Source: Nocardioides acrostichi (GTDB lineage: Bacteria; Actinomycetota; Actinomycetes; Propionibacteriales; Nocardioidaceae). From it: a stretch of DNA of 64,000 bases. The position numbers were made by a program, and so were the translations under genes. Shown here in pieces: positions 1 to 7,764 of this stretch. Where the stretch lies: the NCBI RefSeq assembly GCF_015319165.1, contig NZ_JADIVZ010000006.1, positions 62,001 to 126,000 on the forward strand, read 5' to 3'. Below the pieces are notes generated by a model, which saw only the letters and a list, made by a program, of their open reading frames with translations, was not told the DNA's origin and did no database searches. How positions within the stretch are numbered: position 1 is the stretch's first letter; the number at the start of each line of letters is the position of its first letter.

Positions 1-2
1 AC

Positions 3-251
3 CTCGGCGGCCGCGCGCTGCGTGTGGAGATGTCGTTCGAGTCCGACCAGCAGGCCCGCGACGACGTCGACCCGCGCGCGAAGCTCGCCGCCGGCCCCGC
101 CCCCGGGCAGGGCGGCAGCTTCGCCGAGCGGTTCAGCGTCGACGAGGCCAGCGCCACCGGCACGGTGATCACCCTCGACCTCACGGCCAAGCCCCAGGCC
201 TACGCCCTCTCCGACCTCTCGTCCGGGCCGGTGCTGTTCGCAACCTGCTGA
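3..251 (+). CDS. C-terminal end of an unknown protein (5' partial)
   Basis: The reading frame is open from the window edge to a TGA at 249-251, so only about 82 C-terminal residues are visible. The piece contains no catalytic motif or membrane segment that I recognise; it has a Gly/Pro/Ala-rich stretch followed by a beta-rich end finishing in FATC. Codon use (G/C at third positions) looks genuine. An internal ATG at 24 exists but the frame continues upstream of it, so the real start is outside the window. No function is proposed. The gene converges on copA and the gap between the two stops holds a 22-bp tandem array. Confidence 0.6.
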   Translation, partial: LGGRALRVEMSFESDQQARDDVDPRAKLAAGPAPGQGGSFAERFSVDEASATGTVITLDLTAKPQAYALSDLSSGPVLFATC

Positions 252-284
252 CGTGGCGGCGCCGCGGGAGTTCCGCCTGAAGTT

Positions 285-383
285 GTGACGGGTCACGTGG
301 AAATTCGCGACGGGTCACGTGGAAATTCGTGACGGGTCACGTGGAAATTCGTGACGGGTCACGTGGAAATTCGTGACGGGTCA
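285..383. repeat. 22-bp tandem array (4.5 copies) ending in the copA stop codon
   Basis: Four full copies (285-306, 307-328, 329-350, 351-372) and a half copy (373-383) of a 22-bp unit follow each other without spacers; copy 2 differs from the others by one base. The half copy ends in TCA at 381-383, which is the copA stop codon read on the minus strand. Each unit contains the core ATTCGTGAC and a GGTCACGTG segment, so every copy contains the palindrome TCACGTGA-like centre CACGTG. The array shares its period and the ATTCRYGAC core with arrays at 36173, 50609 and 52382. Function is unknown; a role in termination between convergent genes is possible. Confidence 0.9.
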
Positions 384-2612
384 GCGGAAACGACGCAGGC
401 GCAGGCTGTTGCCGACGACGCAGACCGACGAGGCGGCCATGGCGGCGCCGGCGAGCATGGGGTTGAGCAGGCCGGCGGCGGCCAGCGGGATCGCCGCCAC
501 GTTGTACCCGAACGCCCACACCAGGTTCGCGCGGATCGTGCCGAGCGTGCGCCGGGCCAGCCGGACGGCGTCACTCACCGCCAGCAGGTCGCCGGAGACG
601 AGCGTGAGGTCGCTGGCCTCGATGGCGACGTCGGTGCCGGTGCCGACGGCGATGCCGAGGTCGGCCTGCGCGAGAGCCGCGGCGTCGTTGACGCCGTCGC
701 CCACCATCGCGACACCACGGGCGCCGTGCGGACCCTCGGCCTGGAGCGCCTTCACCTGGTCGACCTTGTCGACGGGCAGCACCTCGGCCACCACGCGCTC
801 GATGCCCACCTCGGCGGCGACCTGCCGGGCCGCGACCTCGGAATCGCCGGTGAGCAGCACGGGCTCCAGCCCGAGCGCCCGCAGCCGCGCGATCGCCTCG
901 GCCGAGGTCGGCTTGACGGTGTCGGCCACCGCGAGCACTCCACGCGCGGCGCCCTCCCACCCGACGAGGACGGCGGTGGCGCCTCGCCCGGCCGCCGCAC
1001 GGACCGCCTCACGCAGGTTCTCCGACACCGCGAGTCCCTCGGAGTCGAGGAGCTGCGGGCGACCGATCACGGCCGGCGTGCCGTCGACCGAGCCGACCAC
1101 GCCCAGCCCCTCCCGGTTAGCGAAGTCGCCCAGTGATCCGAGCTCGGAGGCCGGGAGCGCTGCCGCGATGGCCCGCGCCACCGGGTGCTCCGAGCCGGAC
1201 TCGAGCGTGGCGGCCACCCGTCGCACCTGCGACTCCTCCGCGCCCTCGCCCGCTACCACGTCGACCAGACTCATCTGCCCGGTCGTGACGGTGCCGGTCT
1301 TGTCGAGCACCACCACCTCGATGCGCCGCGCCTGCTCGAGCACCTCCGGGCCGCGCACCAGGATGCCCAGCTGCGCGCCCCTCCCGGTGCCGACCATGAG
1401 CGCGGTCGGCGTGGCCAGTCCGAGGGCGCACGGGCAGGCGATGATGAGCACGGCGACCGCCGCCGCGAGCGCGTGGGTGATGCCCCCCGGCGTGCCGGCG
1501 CCGGCGACGAGCCATCCGACGGCGGTGAGCGCGGCGAGGCCGATCACGATCGGCACGAACACCGAGGAGACCCGGTCGGCGAGGCGCTGCGCCTCGGCCT
1601 TGCCCTGTTGGGCCTCCTCGACCAGCCGCGCCATCTGCGCGACCTGGGAGTCGGCCCCCACGCGAGTGGCGCGCACGAGCAGCAGTCCACCCACGTTGAC
1701 GCACCCGCCGACCACCTCGCTCTCGGGCCCCACCTCGACCGGCACCGACTCGCCGGTGACCATCGCGGTGTCGACCGCCGAGGTGCCCTCGACCACCACC
1801 CCGTCGGCTCCGATGCGCTCGCCGGGCCGGACGACGAGCAGGTCGCCCGCGGCGACCTCGGCCGCGGGCACACTCATCTCGGCGCCGTCGCGGCGCACCG
1901 TCACGTGCTTGGCGCCGGCCTCCAGCAGTTCGCGCAGCGCGGATCCGGCGCGCCGACGGGCGCGCTTCTCGGCGTACCGGCCGGCCAGCATGAACGTGGT
2001 GACCCCGGCGGCGGCCTCGAGGTAGATGTTGCCCAGCGCGTCGCCGCGGCCGGCGAACAGGTCGAAGCCGTGCGTCATGCCGGGCTGGCCGGCGGTGCCG
2101 AGGAAGAGCGCGACGAGCGACCACGCGTAGGCGGCGAGCACCCCGACCGAGACCAGGGTGTCCATGGTCGTGGCACCGTGCCGAGCGTTGACCGCGGCCG
2201 CACGGTGGAACGGCCAGGCGCCCCACACGACCACCGGCGAGGCGAGCGTGAGCGAGAGCCACTGCCAGTTGGCGAACTGCCAGGGTGGCACCATCGCCAG
2301 CACCAGGACCGGTGTCGCGAGCGCCGCGCTCACCAACAGTCGCCGGCGCAGCTCGGCCACCTCGGGGTCGTCGTCCGACTGTTCGTCGGGCGCGACGTCG
2401 TCGGGCGCCGGCAGGGCCGCGGTGTAGCCGGCCGACGCGACGGTGTCGAGCAGGACGTCGGTACCGAGGTCGGCGGGAAAGGTGACCCGCGCCTTCTCGG
2501 TGGCGTAGTTCACCGACGCCGTGACGCCGTCGAGCTTGCCGAGCTTGCGCTCGATGCGGTGCGCGCACGACGCACAGGTCATGCCGGTGATGGCCAGTTC
2601 GACGTCAGTCAT
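381..2612 (-). CDS. copA: Copper-exporting P1B-type ATPase
   Basis: This 743-residue membrane ATPase pumps Cu(I) out of the cytoplasm. The N-terminus carries a heavy-metal-associated domain with GMTCASC (about residues 10-16). Hydrophobic helices follow, then an actuator domain with TGES, the transmembrane metal-site motif CPC (in [10 protein letters not shown]), the phosphorylation motif DKTGT and the hinge motif [10 protein letters not shown] near the end. Length and order match CopA/CtpV-type pumps. It is the last gene of csoR-copZ-copA, 8 nt after copZ, so copper-dependent derepression by CsoR is expected. Silver could also be a substrate. Recognition is very secure; metal specificity is inferred from the CPC motif and the neighbours. 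Confidence 0.95.
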   Translation of the reverse strand: MTDVELAITGMTCASCAHRIERKLGKLDGVTASVNYATEKARVTFPADLGTDVLLDTVASAGYTAALPAPDDVAPDEQSDDDPEVAELRRRLLVSAALATPVLVLAMVPPWQFANWQWLSLTLASPVVVWGAWPFHRAAAVNARHGATTMDTLVSVGVLAAYAWSLVALFLGTAGQPGMTHGFDLFAGRGDALGNIYLEAAAGVTTFMLAGRYAEKRARRRAGSALRELLEAGAKHVTVRRDGAEMSVPAAEVAAGDLLVVRPGERIGADGVVVEGTSAVDTAMVTGESVPVEVGPESEVVGGCVNVGGLLLVRATRVGADSQVAQMARLVEEAQQGKAEAQRLADRVSSVFVPIVIGLAALTAVGWLVAGAGTPGGITHALAAAVAVLIIACPCALGLATPTALMVGTGRGAQLGILVRGPEVLEQARRIEVVVLDKTGTVTTGQMSLVDVVAGEGAEESQVRRVAATLESGSEHPVARAIAAALPASELGSLGDFANREGLGVVGSVDGTPAVIGRPQLLDSEGLAVSENLREAVRAAAGRGATAVLVGWEGAARGVLAVADTVKPTSAEAIARLRALGLEPVLLTGDSEVAARQVAAEVGIERVVAEVLPVDKVDQVKALQAEGPHGARGVAMVGDGVNDAAALAQADLGIAVGTGTDVAIEASDLTLVSGDLLAVSDAVRLARRTLGTIRANLVWAFGYNVAAIPLAAAGLLNPMLAGAAMAASSVCVVGNSLRLRRFR

Positions 2613-2620
2613 GAGATGCC

Positions 2621-2827
2621 TCAGACCAGGGTGTAGCCGGCCTCGTCGACGGCGGCCGCCACGGCATCGCGCGCGAGCTCGTCGGCGCTGGTGACCACCA
2701 CCTCGCCCGAGTCGAGGGCCACGGAGACGGACTCGACGCCCGCGACCTCCTCGAGTTCCTCGGTGACCGAGGCGACGCAGTGCTCGCAGGTCATGCCGGT
2801 GACGGTCCAGGTGCTGGTGACGGACAT
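2621..2827 (-). CDS. copZ: Copper chaperone CopZ (heavy-metal-associated domain protein)
   Basis: A 68-residue single HMA domain with the metal-binding motif GMTCEHC near residues 11-17. Proteins of this family carry Cu(I) in the cytosol and hand it to the N-terminal domain of CopA or to CsoR. A GGAGG ribosome-binding site precedes the ATG at 2827. The gene sits between csoR and copA on the same strand with short gaps (44 and 8 nt), which supports one transcript. Confidence 0.92.
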   Translation of the reverse strand: MSVTSTWTVTGMTCEHCVASVTEELEEVAGVESVSVALDSGEVVVTSADELARDAVAAAVDEAGYTLV

Positions 2828-2871
2828 CGGGATCCTCCAGGTTCTCAGGGAGCGGATGGCTGGGTGTGGTG

Positions 2872-3174
2872 TCAGGAGCGGACGAGACGGGTGATGGCAG
2901 CGACGGCCTCGTCGATCTTCACGCGCGCCTCGGCGTCGCCCGCGCGCGCGGCGTCGACGACGCAGTGGCTCAAGTGTTCGTCGAGCAGGCCGAGCGAGAC
3001 GGCTTGGAGGGCCTTGGTCATCGCCGAGACCTGGGTGAGGATGTCGATGCAGTACTCCTCGGCCTCGACCATGCGCTGGAGGCCTCTCGCCTGCCCCTCG
3101 ATGCGGCGCAGCCGCGTCAGGTACTCCTCCTTGCGGTGGATGTACCCGTGGCCGGACGACGTCGACTCGCTCAT
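2872..3174 (-). CDS. csoR: Copper-sensing transcriptional repressor CsoR
   Basis: A 100-residue member of the CsoR/RcnR all-helical repressor family. It represses copper-export genes and releases DNA when Cu(I) binds. The family signature [15 protein letters not shown] lies near the N-terminus, and the Cu(I) ligands fit the Cys-His-Cys pattern: Cys in EEYCIDIL, His and Cys in [12 protein letters not shown] take the ATG at 3174 (MSEST) as start because the upstream extension is not family-like and would read through the probable operator. The gene leads csoR-copZ-copA and is probably autoregulated. Confidence 0.93.
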   Translation of the reverse strand: MSESTSSGHGYIHRKEEYLTRLRRIEGQARGLQRMVEAEEYCIDILTQVSAMTKALQAVSLGLLDEHLSHCVVDAARAGDAEARVKIDEAVAAITRLVRS

Positions 3175-3185
3175 GTCATAAACGG

Positions 3186-3200
3186 TACCCCGGCAGGGTA
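3186..3200. promoter_or_regulatory. Candidate CsoR operator upstream of csoR
   Basis: TACCCCGGCAGGGTA is an interrupted inverted repeat (TACCC / GGGTA) 12-26 nt upstream of the csoR ATG. G/C-tract palindromes of this kind are the known binding sites of CsoR proteins. Its position would block transcription of the csoR-copZ-copA operon. Assignment rests on motif and position only. Confidence 0.6.
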
Positions 3201-3217
3201 TAAGGACAAACAAGAAG

Positions 3218-3243
3218 AACGCCCCGGGCGTGCCCGGGGCGTT
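3218..3243 (-). terminator. Strong hairpin terminator
   Basis: A perfect inverted repeat (AACGCCCCGGGC, 2-nt loop, then its complement). On the minus strand it is followed by TTCTTCTTGTTTG. It lies just after the stop of the small gene ending at 3266 and before csoR, so it should insulate csoR from upstream transcription. Confidence 0.8.
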
Positions 3244-3265
3244 GGTCGGAACCGTCGATCTCTGG

Positions 3266-3472
3266 TCAGACGCTGGGCTCCACGAGGCCGAGGATCGCAT
3301 CGATCTCGCCCTGCGTGAGGTGCTCGTCGGACTCGGAGGCGGCGATGATCAGGTTCGTCGTGAGCTCGACCTCGCCGAGAAGGTCCGCATCCTCGAGGGA
3401 CACGTCGAACTGATCGTGCACGTCACCCTCGCTCATCTTTCGGGACTGGTCTGTACTCCACACTGGCTCCAC
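3266..3472 (-). CDS. Small acidic protein of unknown function
   Basis: An ORF of 68 codons from GTG at 3472, or 56 codons from ATG at 3436 (MSEGD). The GTG is preceded at good spacing by GGGCAGG, whereas the ATG has GAAAG directly against it, so I list the longer form but the shorter is possible. The product is acidic (many Asp/Glu), has no signal peptide or membrane segment, and contains a conserved-looking block LLGEVELTTNLIIAASESDE followed by a short helix ending in LVEPSV. It resembles small conserved actinobacterial proteins without assigned role. It has its own terminator downstream and is not obviously part of an operon. Confidence 0.6.
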   Translation of the reverse strand: MEPVWSTDQSRKMSEGDVHDQFDVSLEDADLLGEVELTTNLIIAASESDEHLTQGEIDAILGLVEPSV

Positions 3473-3553
3473 AGTGCCCTGCCCACCTGAGAACCAAACC
3501 CTACGAGGGGCGCGGTGATGAAGATTTCACTTTGTTCTCAGCGGGGAACGAGA

Positions 3554-3586
3554 AACCGGGGCCGTCCCCATGGGACGACCCCGGTT
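3554..3586 (-). terminator. Hairpin terminator of the cold-shock gene
   Basis: An inverted repeat with an AACCGGGG...CCCCGGTT stem, extended by CGTCC/GGACG and closed by a 4-nt loop, lies 35 nt after the cold-shock stop codon on the minus strand. Confidence 0.75.
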
Positions 3587-3621
3587 CGCGTGCTGACTAA
3601 GACGTCAGATCACCCGTCTCG

Positions 3622-3825
3622 TCAGAGCGGGCGAACGTTCTCCGCCTGCGGGCCCTTGGGGCCCTGGGTGACGTCGAACTCGACCTGCTGGTTCTCCTCG
3701 AGGGACTTGTAGCCCTGAGACTGGATGGCCGAGTAGTGCACGAAGACGTCGTCGCCGCCGTCTCCCTGGGCGATGAACCCGTAGCCCTTCTCAGCGTTGA
3801 ACCACTTCACGGTGCCCTGAGCCAT
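3622..3825 (-). CDS. cspA: Cold-shock protein (CspA family)
   Basis: A 67-residue single cold-shock (OB-fold) domain that binds single-stranded nucleic acid and acts as an RNA chaperone. Both RNA-binding motifs are present: KGYGFI (RNP1) and DVFVHYSAI (RNP2). The start is the ATG at 3825 (MAQGTVKWF), which gives the normal family length; an ORF extension upstream is not family-like. GGAG stands about 12 nt upstream. The 5' region is long, as is common for cold-shock genes, and a hairpin terminator follows. The exact paralogue (CspA/B/C) cannot be told from sequence alone. Confidence 0.95.
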   Translation of the reverse strand: MAQGTVKWFNAEKGYGFIAQGDGGDDVFVHYSAIQSQGYKSLEENQQVEFDVTQGPKGPQAENVRPL

Positions 3826-4336
3826 TGTGCTCGTTTCTCCTTGTGTCGGGGCGGGAGTCACCACTTCGGCGACTCCGGCAACAAATGCCGGTGACACGTC
3901 GCTCCGACTTGCTTGCTCTTACTAGGAGAACCACAAGCAGAAACGGCGCCTGCTCACAAACTCCGCGGGCGTCGACCTGCTGGAACTTGCACCTGCTGCT
4001 GAGCAGGACACTACCGTCCCGACGCCACGAACAAACCTGCGGGCTCCCGAGTTGTGGACACCAGTGGGTGAAGTTTGTGCTACGAGCGCGTGACCGGGCG
4101 CCGTCAGGGGGCACTCGTGGGCTGCCGGCGGGCGGCTAGGGTGTGCGCCCGGGGCCTCTGGCGTATGGAAAGAACTACCGTGACCTGCCAGAACCGCAGC
4201 TCCTCAAGGTTCAGGGTCGAGGAACTTCGGGACGCACACGGCCGCAAGGTGGAACGCGCGGTCGCCGCGAGAGGAACATGGTGTTCCCGGATGCACTTGG
4301 AGGTCCGACGCAGCCTGCGAACCCGCGCCGCGGACT
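3826..4336. other. Non-coding stretch upstream of cspA, border of the accessory region
   Basis: About 510 nt without a convincing gene. Short ORFs here lack ribosome-binding sites and good codon use. The part next to cspA probably holds its promoter and long 5' untranslated leader; a small hairpin (CCTGCT/AGCAGG) lies near 3990-4008. The part beyond about 4100 has lower GC than the core genome and marks the change to accessory DNA. Confidence 0.5.
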
Positions 4337-4353
4337 GGCGCCCTCTTGGCGCC
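4337..4353 (-). terminator. Hairpin directly after the TIR gene
   Basis: GGCGCC, a 5-nt loop and GGCGCC begin 3 nt after the TAG stop of the TIR gene on the minus strand. There is no long T run, so efficiency is uncertain. Confidence 0.55.
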
Positions 4354-4356
4354 TTT

Positions 4357-5103
4357 CTAGTCGGCGACCAGCACGGCGCTCGCGATCTTCTCGGCAATGT
4401 TGCTGACGGAGTCTTGGGCCGTCGTGAACCCGGCCAGGTCGGGGAGGATGCCGCTGTAGTCGGCCACGTCCTCGAACGTGACGTTGTGAAGAACCGGAAT
4501 CAGGGTCGACTTGCTGAGGAGTGCTCCGAGTTCACGCTCGGTCCAGAACCGACCCGCGAGGTAGGCGGGGGTCAGCAGGGCGATGCCCGAGCGCGCCTTG
4601 CGGAGCCCGTGGTCCATCTGCAGAGCCTGACTCCTGCCAGGCTGGATGGCGACCGCGTCGAACCAGACGGCCACGCCCCGCTGTTCCAGAGCATCGCGAA
4701 GTTCGCGTGCGACCTCCTCGCCATCCAGTCGCGCATAGCTCAGGAAGGTGTCGTAGTCGCGCGGGTCAGCGAGAGCGACTGCTTCGTGCACCCGCTCGGA
4801 GAGACGGCGCTCCTCCTCGGTGTATCGCACGTTGGGTGAGGCTCCCAGTCGTCGGTTGACCTCGTCGACGACCCGCTTGTTGTGCGCGTCGACCTTCCGA
4901 TTGTGGTCGTCGACGGCCCTCTTGTTCGCCCGGTTCACGCGGTCGATCTCGCGCTTGTTGTGCGCGTCGACCTTCCGGTTGTGGTCGTCGACCGCCTTCT
5001 TGTTCGCGCGGTTTACGCGGTCGATCTCGCGCTTGACTTGCTGTTCGGCTCGCCTCTGCGCGGCGCGGATCTGGGCCTGCATCTGACTTCGACTTGCGGC
5101 CAC
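4357..5103 (-). CDS. TIR-domain protein with N-terminal charged coiled coil
   Basis: About 248 residues from a GTG at 5103, which lies 4 nt after the DUF2188 stop with GAAGGG upstream; an ATG 7 codons later is an alternative. Residues 5-88 form a highly charged helical segment containing an exact 26-residue duplication (25-50 and 51-76, one substitution). Residues 113-225 form a TIR domain with the YDTFLSYAR strand-A motif, the WFD/G BB-loop region and WTEREL, where Glu191 sits at the position of the NADase catalytic Glu. Bacterial TIR proteins often act as NAD+-depleting effectors in anti-phage defence, and the neighbours (ImmA/IrrE regulator, type I R-M) fit that. Defence function is inferred; the partner or trigger is unknown. 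Confidence 0.85.
   Translation of the reverse strand: MAASRSQMQAQIRAAQRRAEQQVKREIDRVNRANKKAVDDHNRKVDAHNKREIDRVNRANKRAVDDHNRKVDAHNKRVVDEVNRRLGASPNVRYTEEERRLSERVHEAVALADPRDYDTFLSYARLDGEEVARELRDALEQRGVAVWFDAVAIQPGRSQALQMDHGLRKARSGIALLTPAYLAGRFWTERELGALLSKSTLIPVLHNVTFEDVADYSGILPDLAGFTTAQDSVSNIAEKIASAVLVAD
4876..5031. repeat. 78-bp tandem duplication inside the TIR gene
   Basis: Two adjacent 78-bp blocks (4876-4953 and 4954-5031) encode the near-identical 26-residue units beginning REIDRVNRANK and ending DAHNK. The DNA copies differ at only a few bases, so the duplication is recent or kept homogeneous. Confidence 0.85.
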
Positions 5104-5107
5104 GGGC

Positions 5108-5338
5108 TCAGCCCTTCGGCGGGTACGGGTCGTTGCCGTAGGAGTCGCGCTCGCGAATGCGACCGTCGCGTCCGTGGAGAAGGAACTCGACCTGGTCTCG
5201 GCGTGCGGTGCTGCGGCCGGCGCTCGCTGCGTCTGCCTGGGTGTCATGAACAGAAGAGGCGCGGCTGGCGTTGTCGCGGCTGACGCTCCACCTTCCATCC
5301 TCTCGCGGGGTCACGTGGACGTTCTTGCGATCACTCAT
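5108..5338 (-). CDS. DUF2188 family protein
   Basis: A 76-residue protein with the DUF2188 pattern: a NVHVTP start, RASSVHDTQADA in the middle, and HGRDGRIRERDSYG near the end. DUF2188 proteins are small, widespread in bacteria and of unknown function. The ATG at 5338 (MSDRKN) gives the normal family length. The gene is directly upstream of the TIR gene, with 4 nt between its stop and the GTG start, so the two are probably co-translated. Nothing in the sequence shows a catalytic site. Confidence 0.85.
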   Translation of the reverse strand: MSDRKNVHVTPREDGRWSVSRDNASRASSVHDTQADAASAGRSTARRDQVEFLLHGRDGRIRERDSYGNDPYPPKG

Positions 5339-5506
5339 TGCGCCTCCTGGGGATTCGGACCGTCTCACGCGGCCGCTACTCCGAGACTATCAGTTGGGAC
5401 ACGGATCGGCACGCGCATCTGCACATTCGAAGCGCTCGGGGTGCCGCGATCCCATGAGCCCCTACGGCAGAATGGGCTGAGTGAACCCACTGCGACCCCA
5501 AGCCCG

Positions 5507-6526
5507 ATGACGGCGAGCGCTGGCTTCGTGCCCGAACGGCTACGTCTCGCACGCGACCTTCAGAAGTTGAGCCAATCCGCCTTGGCCCGCCAGGTCGGGC
5601 TGACGCCAGCGGCGGTGTCGAAGTTCGAGTCCGGGGAGACCACACCCTCGGCAAGCACGCTGACGGCTCTCGCCACTGCTCTGTCGATGCCGGTCGGGTA
5701 CTTCGACGTCCCGGTCGAGGAGACGCACGAAGGCTTCTTCCGCTCGCTCAGGAAGTCCACGGTTTCTCAGCGGCGCCGGGCACGATCTCTGGCCCACCTG
5801 GTCCACGACCTCGCGGCCACGGTCGGGGCGGCGGGGTGGCCGGCGCTCAACCTACCCCGCTACCCCGTCGACTCTCTCGATGCAGACACGGATCTGCCCG
5901 CGCAAGCGGCGCGTGAGGTACGTGCAAGATGGTGCGTTCCGGCCGGTCCGATCCACGACGTAGTCGCGCTGCTCGAGGATCACGGTGTGCTCGTCTTGCG
6001 GCTCCCGCTGGATGCGGCCGACGTCGACGCCTTCTCGCTCCCCTTCCCCGATCACCCTGTCGTCGTCCTCTCAGCCAATAAGGACGACCGGGCCCGGTCG
6101 CGCTTCGATGCCGCTCACGAGCTCGGACATCTCGTGATGCACGGCGAGTCCGTTTGGGGTGTGAAAGAAGTTGAGACACAGGCGCACCAATTCGCCGCAG
6201 AGTTCCTCATGCCCGGCGAACAGATAGCGCAGGAGTTGCCGGACCGCCCAGACTGGGATGTGTTCTTCAAGCTGAAGCAGCGCTGGCATGTCTCAATCGC
6301 AGCGCTCCTTCTGCGCGCCCGCACCCTCGAGCGCATGCCACCGGCCGCCTACACCACCGCGATGAAAGGGCTCTCGGCTCGAGGGTGGCGCCGCATCGAG
6401 CCCGTACCACTTGGCCCGCCGGAGAGCCCGACAAAGACCCGGAACCTACTCAGGACAGCTCAACGAGAGTCGACTTGGTTCCCCCAGGCTCTGCTACCAG
6501 CGTTAGAGGATCCTCTGAACGCTTGA
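5507..6526 (+). CDS. XRE-type HTH / ImmA-IrrE metallopeptidase regulator
   Basis: A 339-residue protein. Residues 10-65 are an XRE helix-turn-helix (LSQSALARQVGLTPAAVSKFE). A middle helical region is followed by an ImmA/IrrE-type zinc-peptidase domain with HELGH at 204-208 and the third-ligand region ETQAHQFAAEFLMP at about 223-236. Proteins of this design regulate mobile elements, toxin-antitoxin or stress genes, some by cleaving a repressor. The ATG at 5507 is the first in-frame start that fits the domain; no clear ribosome-binding site precedes it, so a leaderless transcript is possible. It is divergent from the DUF2188-TIR pair and could regulate it, which is inference. Confidence 0.88.
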   Translation: MTASAGFVPERLRLARDLQKLSQSALARQVGLTPAAVSKFESGETTPSASTLTALATALSMPVGYFDVPVEETHEGFFRSLRKSTVSQRRRARSLAHLVHDLAATVGAAGWPALNLPRYPVDSLDADTDLPAQAAREVRARWCVPAGPIHDVVALLEDHGVLVLRLPLDAADVDAFSLPFPDHPVVVLSANKDDRARSRFDAAHELGHLVMHGESVWGVKEVETQAHQFAAEFLMPGEQIAQELPDRPDWDVFFKLKQRWHVSIAALLLRARTLERMPPAAYTTAMKGLSARGWRRIEPVPLGPPESPTKTRNLLRTAQRESTWFPQALLPALEDPLNA

Positions 6527-6687
6527 GCGCCCATAGCTCCTGAGCTTGTGCGGCGGCTGTACTGCGAGGTCGGTCCAGCACTTCTACACAGCGATGCCGA
6601 GAACGACGCTGGTTGCCCTAGAAGATCTGGCGGTCCCGGCCGCCGCTAACACTGGTAGTTGCGCCCACCGTTGGATGGCGAGTCGAA

Positions 6688-7764
6688 TTACCTTTTCCCC
6701 TGACGCCTGAAGGCGACAAACACCAATCCTGCGATTGCGACCCATCTCAACGCCCGACGGACAAGCGTGTCGTCCTCGGAGACTGGCTTACTGACCGCCG
6801 TATCCCGCAACGGCAGATCCGAACCCACTTTCGAAGTTCGGTTGCTCAATTTGCCCGTCGAGAACGTCACAGCCCCCAAGAGACCAGCCGCGACTCCGAG
6901 CAGAACACCGGCAGTGTTCTGCATGAGACTCAGGGTCGCGGCGCGGCCAGGAATACCGAGTCGCGCTTCTGGCTGAATTCCCACTCTGCTTCCCCACGCT
7001 AATACGCCGCTGCTCGCTGTGGGTGGGCGAGCCTCCTCTAGGCTCGCGTCGAGTCCAAGTTCACCACTCACAACGCGGCTCTCAAGAGCTGGCGGAACAA
7101 GTAGTTCGACTTCGCCGAGTTGCTTAGCGCTGTAGACGCCTGACTCGTTTGGACTGAGACCGGGGAATCCACCTACCAGCGGTAGCGAAACAAACACGGT
7201 GGGGGCGTAGAGGGGGCCTAGTTGCCTAGTCGCAGCGGTAGGTCGCGCAACAAGTCCAGTAAAAGAATTAGCAATCCCGAAGATCTGATCCGCGGTGCCG
7301 ACGCGTAGACCGTCGGCACATGGGGGCACGTCTTCAAACTCGAAACGGAACACCTGTACGGGGCCGAAGTCGCGCGATCCGGCGATACTTCCGCCCGACA
7401 GAGGGAAGGAGTCGAACTCGTCTGGCCGGACTTGACGGCCCGCGGCAGATGTAGGCGACGTGATGCGTGCATCCCCTCCGACCAAAATCCAGCCCTCGAT
7501 CGGCTGCTCACCGCAAGCTGTGATGCTGTAGGTCATCCGATCACGCGGTCCACCGTCATTGACCTCAGCGGACAACTGCAAGCGGTTGGCTCCATCACTG
7601 AGCGCTACCTCTCGCGGTACTACCACTTGGACCCACCCGTCGAACCGCGTCAGCGCAGACCCCTGGGCAGATAGCAGGCCCGTCGCCAGCATCAGTCCAC
7701 TACAGGTCAGGATGACCAAGCCAAGCAACGCGGAACCGACCCTCCGTCGGTCCGGCGGCTTCAC
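6688..7764 (-). CDS. Unknown membrane protein coupled to hsdR
   Basis: About 358 residues. The GTG at 7764 overlaps the hsdR stop as GTGA, the classic arrangement for translational coupling; a longer start at 7800 is less likely. One hydrophobic helix lies near residues 9-31, a region of some 245 residues without membrane segments follows (several Gly/Pro turns, Cys in ITACGEQ and VPPCADGL), then two hydrophobic helices near 278-301 and 339-352. The large middle part is probably extracellular. I recognise no family. Its place as the fourth gene of the type I R-M operon makes a defence-linked role plausible but untested. Confidence 0.75.
   Translation of the reverse strand: MKPPDRRRVGSALLGLVILTCSGLMLATGLLSAQGSALTRFDGWVQVVVPREVALSDGANRLQLSAEVNDGGPRDRMTYSITACGEQPIEGWILVGGDARITSPTSAAGRQVRPDEFDSFPLSGGSIAGSRDFGPVQVFRFEFEDVPPCADGLRVGTADQIFGIANSFTGLVARPTAATRQLGPLYAPTVFVSLPLVGGFPGLSPNESGVYSAKQLGEVELLVPPALESRVVSGELGLDASLEEARPPTASSGVLAWGSRVGIQPEARLGIPGRAATLSLMQNTAGVLLGVAAGLLGAVTFSTGKLSNRTSKVGSDLPLRDTAVSKPVSEDDTLVRRALRWVAIAGLVFVAFRRQGKR

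Noticed and set aside
285..383. CRISPR array
   Set aside because: The units are directly adjacent with no unique spacers, and no cas gene is near; the same holds for the arrays at 50609 and 52382.
381..2025. Open frames on the + strand opposite copA
   Set aside because: Low-complexity Ser/Ala/Arg composition and no start signal; copA is certain.
5174..5506. N-terminal extension of the HTH-ImmA protein
   Set aside because: It overlaps the DUF2188 gene on the other strand and is not family-like; the domain begins just after the ATG at 5507.
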